Assembly (NCBI GenBank): GCA_020831965.1
Contig: JAFIFP010000001.1
Coordinates: 62,001-126,000 of the forward strand
Source of the DNA: Idiomarina sp.
GTDB lineage: Bacteria > Pseudomonadota > Gammaproteobacteria > Enterobacterales > Alteromonadaceae
Reading direction: 5' to 3'
DNA: 64,000 nt
Below, in pieces: positions 62,662 to 64,000 of the stretch. A program made the translations under genes and the position numbers. The notes beneath the pieces are model-generated. The model ran no database searches. It worked only from the letters and a program-made list of their open reading frames with translations, and was not told the DNA's origin. Within the stretch, counting starts at the first letter, position 1; each line of letters begins with the position of its first letter.

Positions 62662-64000
62662 TCAGTTGTGTTCCATGGTTATTAAATCTGCATGTGTACT
62701 TGGCAATACTCTGAGGTACTGTTGCGACTGCATGCCGAGTTCTTGTATCGGAATTTCGCTTAAGTCGGTGATACGCCAACTCATAAAGCGGGGTTGAATC
62801 TGCAGGAATGGCACAACAGGCTCTGTTTGCCCAATGAAAGACGAGGGACCAATGTTCATTTCAATACCATAAACAATCTCGTCCGTTAGCATTAACAGCG
62901 GTCTGATTCGTCGCTCAAGACACGGGCCTGAGTCTGGGCATGGAGCGCTTGTAACACGTTCCATACGAATCTCTGAATCGATCACTTCCCAACTGAAAGT
63001 GTCTGTTACATTGGGGCGTTTTCTAAAATCGCCGCGGCAAACGAATATGTCTGCGGGAGCACCATCACAAGTGAACTGTGGTAGGACGCCTGTACCATCG
63101 TCAAAAAATTGCCAACCAAACCAGCCAAAAGGACGCGGCTCCAACCCATCCCAAGTTTCGATGTTGGCGTTGACCGTGGCATGTAGCATAAGTCCGCTGT
63201 CTACCATTTCAATCACATCTTCCGCAGTAATAGTTGCTTCAGGAATGGCACCACCAGGATTGACTCGAGCGTGGAACTCATCGAAGCCATTCGTGTATTC
63301 CATATACATGTTTTCCATGCCCGGTGTATCGTCAAGGATAAAGTAGTCAGCCTGATTCACTAAGGTGTCGTCCGGCATACGTAGCGTGAGCCGCAGTCGT
63401 TCGTCGTCATCATGGAGTGCCCAGGTGAGCTGCCAATCTAAATTTGTGACAAAGAACGCAGCACCGAACTCTTCCAGAAGATCATCGTTCGCAAAGCTCA
63501 CTGTGCCGTCACTTTCCAAGGTCACTTGATGGGAAATGAAATATCCGAGTACGTCGGGCAAGATTAAATCGCGTGCAGTCACATCGTTGAAGGGGATGAA
63601 CTCGCTTACCTCGCTTTCAGCGTTCACTAAGCGCAAGTTGACGATAGCAACGTAGCTATAATCAGGCACAGTAAAGCTACCAAAGTCATCCGTAATGGTG
63701 AACTCGGGCACCTCCATCTGTGAAACTTCTCGGAGCATCAGGCGATCGCCATAGCGTGAAATAACCCGGAACTCTTGTAGTTGCGCGTTGACGGTGCGCT
63801 GCGTTGAATAGTTTTCGCCAAAACGCTCAATGAAATTGGCACGAATTTGCGGGTCTGCAATGTGGCGGCCTGGCGTGACCGTCAATTGGAGCGGTACGGC
63901 GATCGAATTCGTAATCTCAATGATAGAACCTTCGAGGTTCCAGTCGTAATTTGCATTGTTAAAGCGTCCACGTGTTTCAGGAGTATCGATAGCACCGGTC
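62662..64000 (-). CDS. Large unknown exported protein, cut by window edge
   Basis: The frame is open from the stop at 62662 to the last base, so the 407 residues from a TTG at 63885 are only part. Upstream residues, for example YDWNLEGSIIEITNS, continue without a break and the N-terminus is missing. The visible portion is beta-rich and acidic, with repeated W/F motifs and several Cys (about 278-325). The FecR and barrel genes follow (4-bp gap), so all are probably in one transcript. I recognise no family. Confidence 0.6.
   Translation of the reverse strand, partial: TGAIDTPETRGRFNNANYDWNLEGSIIEITNSIAVPLQLTVTPGRHIADPQIRANFIERFGENYSTQRTVNAQLQEFRVISRYGDRLMLREVSQMEVPEFTITDDFGSFTVPDYSYVAIVNLRLVNAESEVSEFIPFNDVTARDLILPDVLGYFISHQVTLESDGTVSFANDDLLEEFGAAFFVTNLDWQLTWALHDDDERLRLTLRMPDDTLVNQADYFILDDTPGMENMYMEYTNGFDEFHARVNPGGAIPEATITAEDVIEMVDSGLMLHATVNANIETWDGLEPRPFGWFGWQFFDDGTGVLPQFTCDGAPADIFVCRGDFRKRPNVTDTFSWEVIDSEIRMERVTSAPCPDSGPCLERRIRPLLMLTDEIVYGIEMNIGPSSFIGQTEPVVPFLQIQPRFMSWRITDLSEIPIQELGMQSQQYLRVLPSTHADLITMEHN

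Overview
The window looks like chromosome of a marine gammaproteobacterium of the Alteromonadales type. Idiomarinaceae-like is my best guess, inferred from gene content and protein style with no database search. Coding density is high, with short intergenic gaps and many overlapping operonic starts. I saw no rRNA, tRNA, CRISPR array, prophage or complete insertion sequence.

Left part (1-14.3 kb): a ChaC-like gamma-glutamylcyclotransferase, a SIMPL protein, small membrane proteins, MarC, a divergent HEPN-protein / two-unknown / WYL-regulator locus, an ethylbenzene-dehydrogenase-like haem-binding lipoprotein, a short TonB-domain protein, outer-membrane phospholipase A, a sirtuin-type deacylase, a cytochrome b561 + catalase-like peroxidase pair, and an XRE-regulator/membrane-protein operon. 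Middle-left (14.4-28.7 kb): a cold-shock gene with a long leader, a membrane-anchored CadC-like regulator, a PQQ-propeller protein overlapping an alpha/beta hydrolase, an MscS-family channel, a prohibitin-like SPFH protein with a 37-residue membrane partner, and exported hydrolases and lipoproteins.

Middle (28.8-35.4 kb): a complete propionate (2-methylcitrate) operon: GntR-type regulator, prpB, prpC, acnD, prpF. It is followed by kynureninase overlapping an exported formamidase-like hydrolase, an iron alcohol dehydrogenase, a PfkB sugar kinase, a thioesterase-like protein and an RNase J-like nuclease. From 43 to 49 kb lies a haem-copper oxidase cluster: a broken CopD-like gene, DUF2231, subunit II, a fused subunit I+III, a small membrane protein, CtaG and TspO. 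It is followed by a UshA-like nucleotidase lipoprotein, an MFS transporter, a PadR/HAAS pair and MgtE.

Right end (56.3-64 kb): one leftward operon of a large unknown exported protein (cut by the edge), a TPR + outer-membrane-barrel protein, and a 1673-residue FecR-domain protein with an acidic/proline linker and five diverged tandem modules. This resembles a surface-export cassette and is the most interesting locus here.

Several regulatory sites have unusually exact geometry. Three 16-bp palindromes lie at exactly 32-bp steps (93-172). AACGTT units recur at exactly 11-bp steps before the WYL gene. Twin XRE operators lie 42 bp apart. A TGTCGACA pair precedes the prp operon, and a perfect dyad precedes the padR gene. 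A dispersed GGGTCAGA/TCTGACCC repeat of about 200 bp occurs three times, each copy abutting the start codon of a rightward gene.
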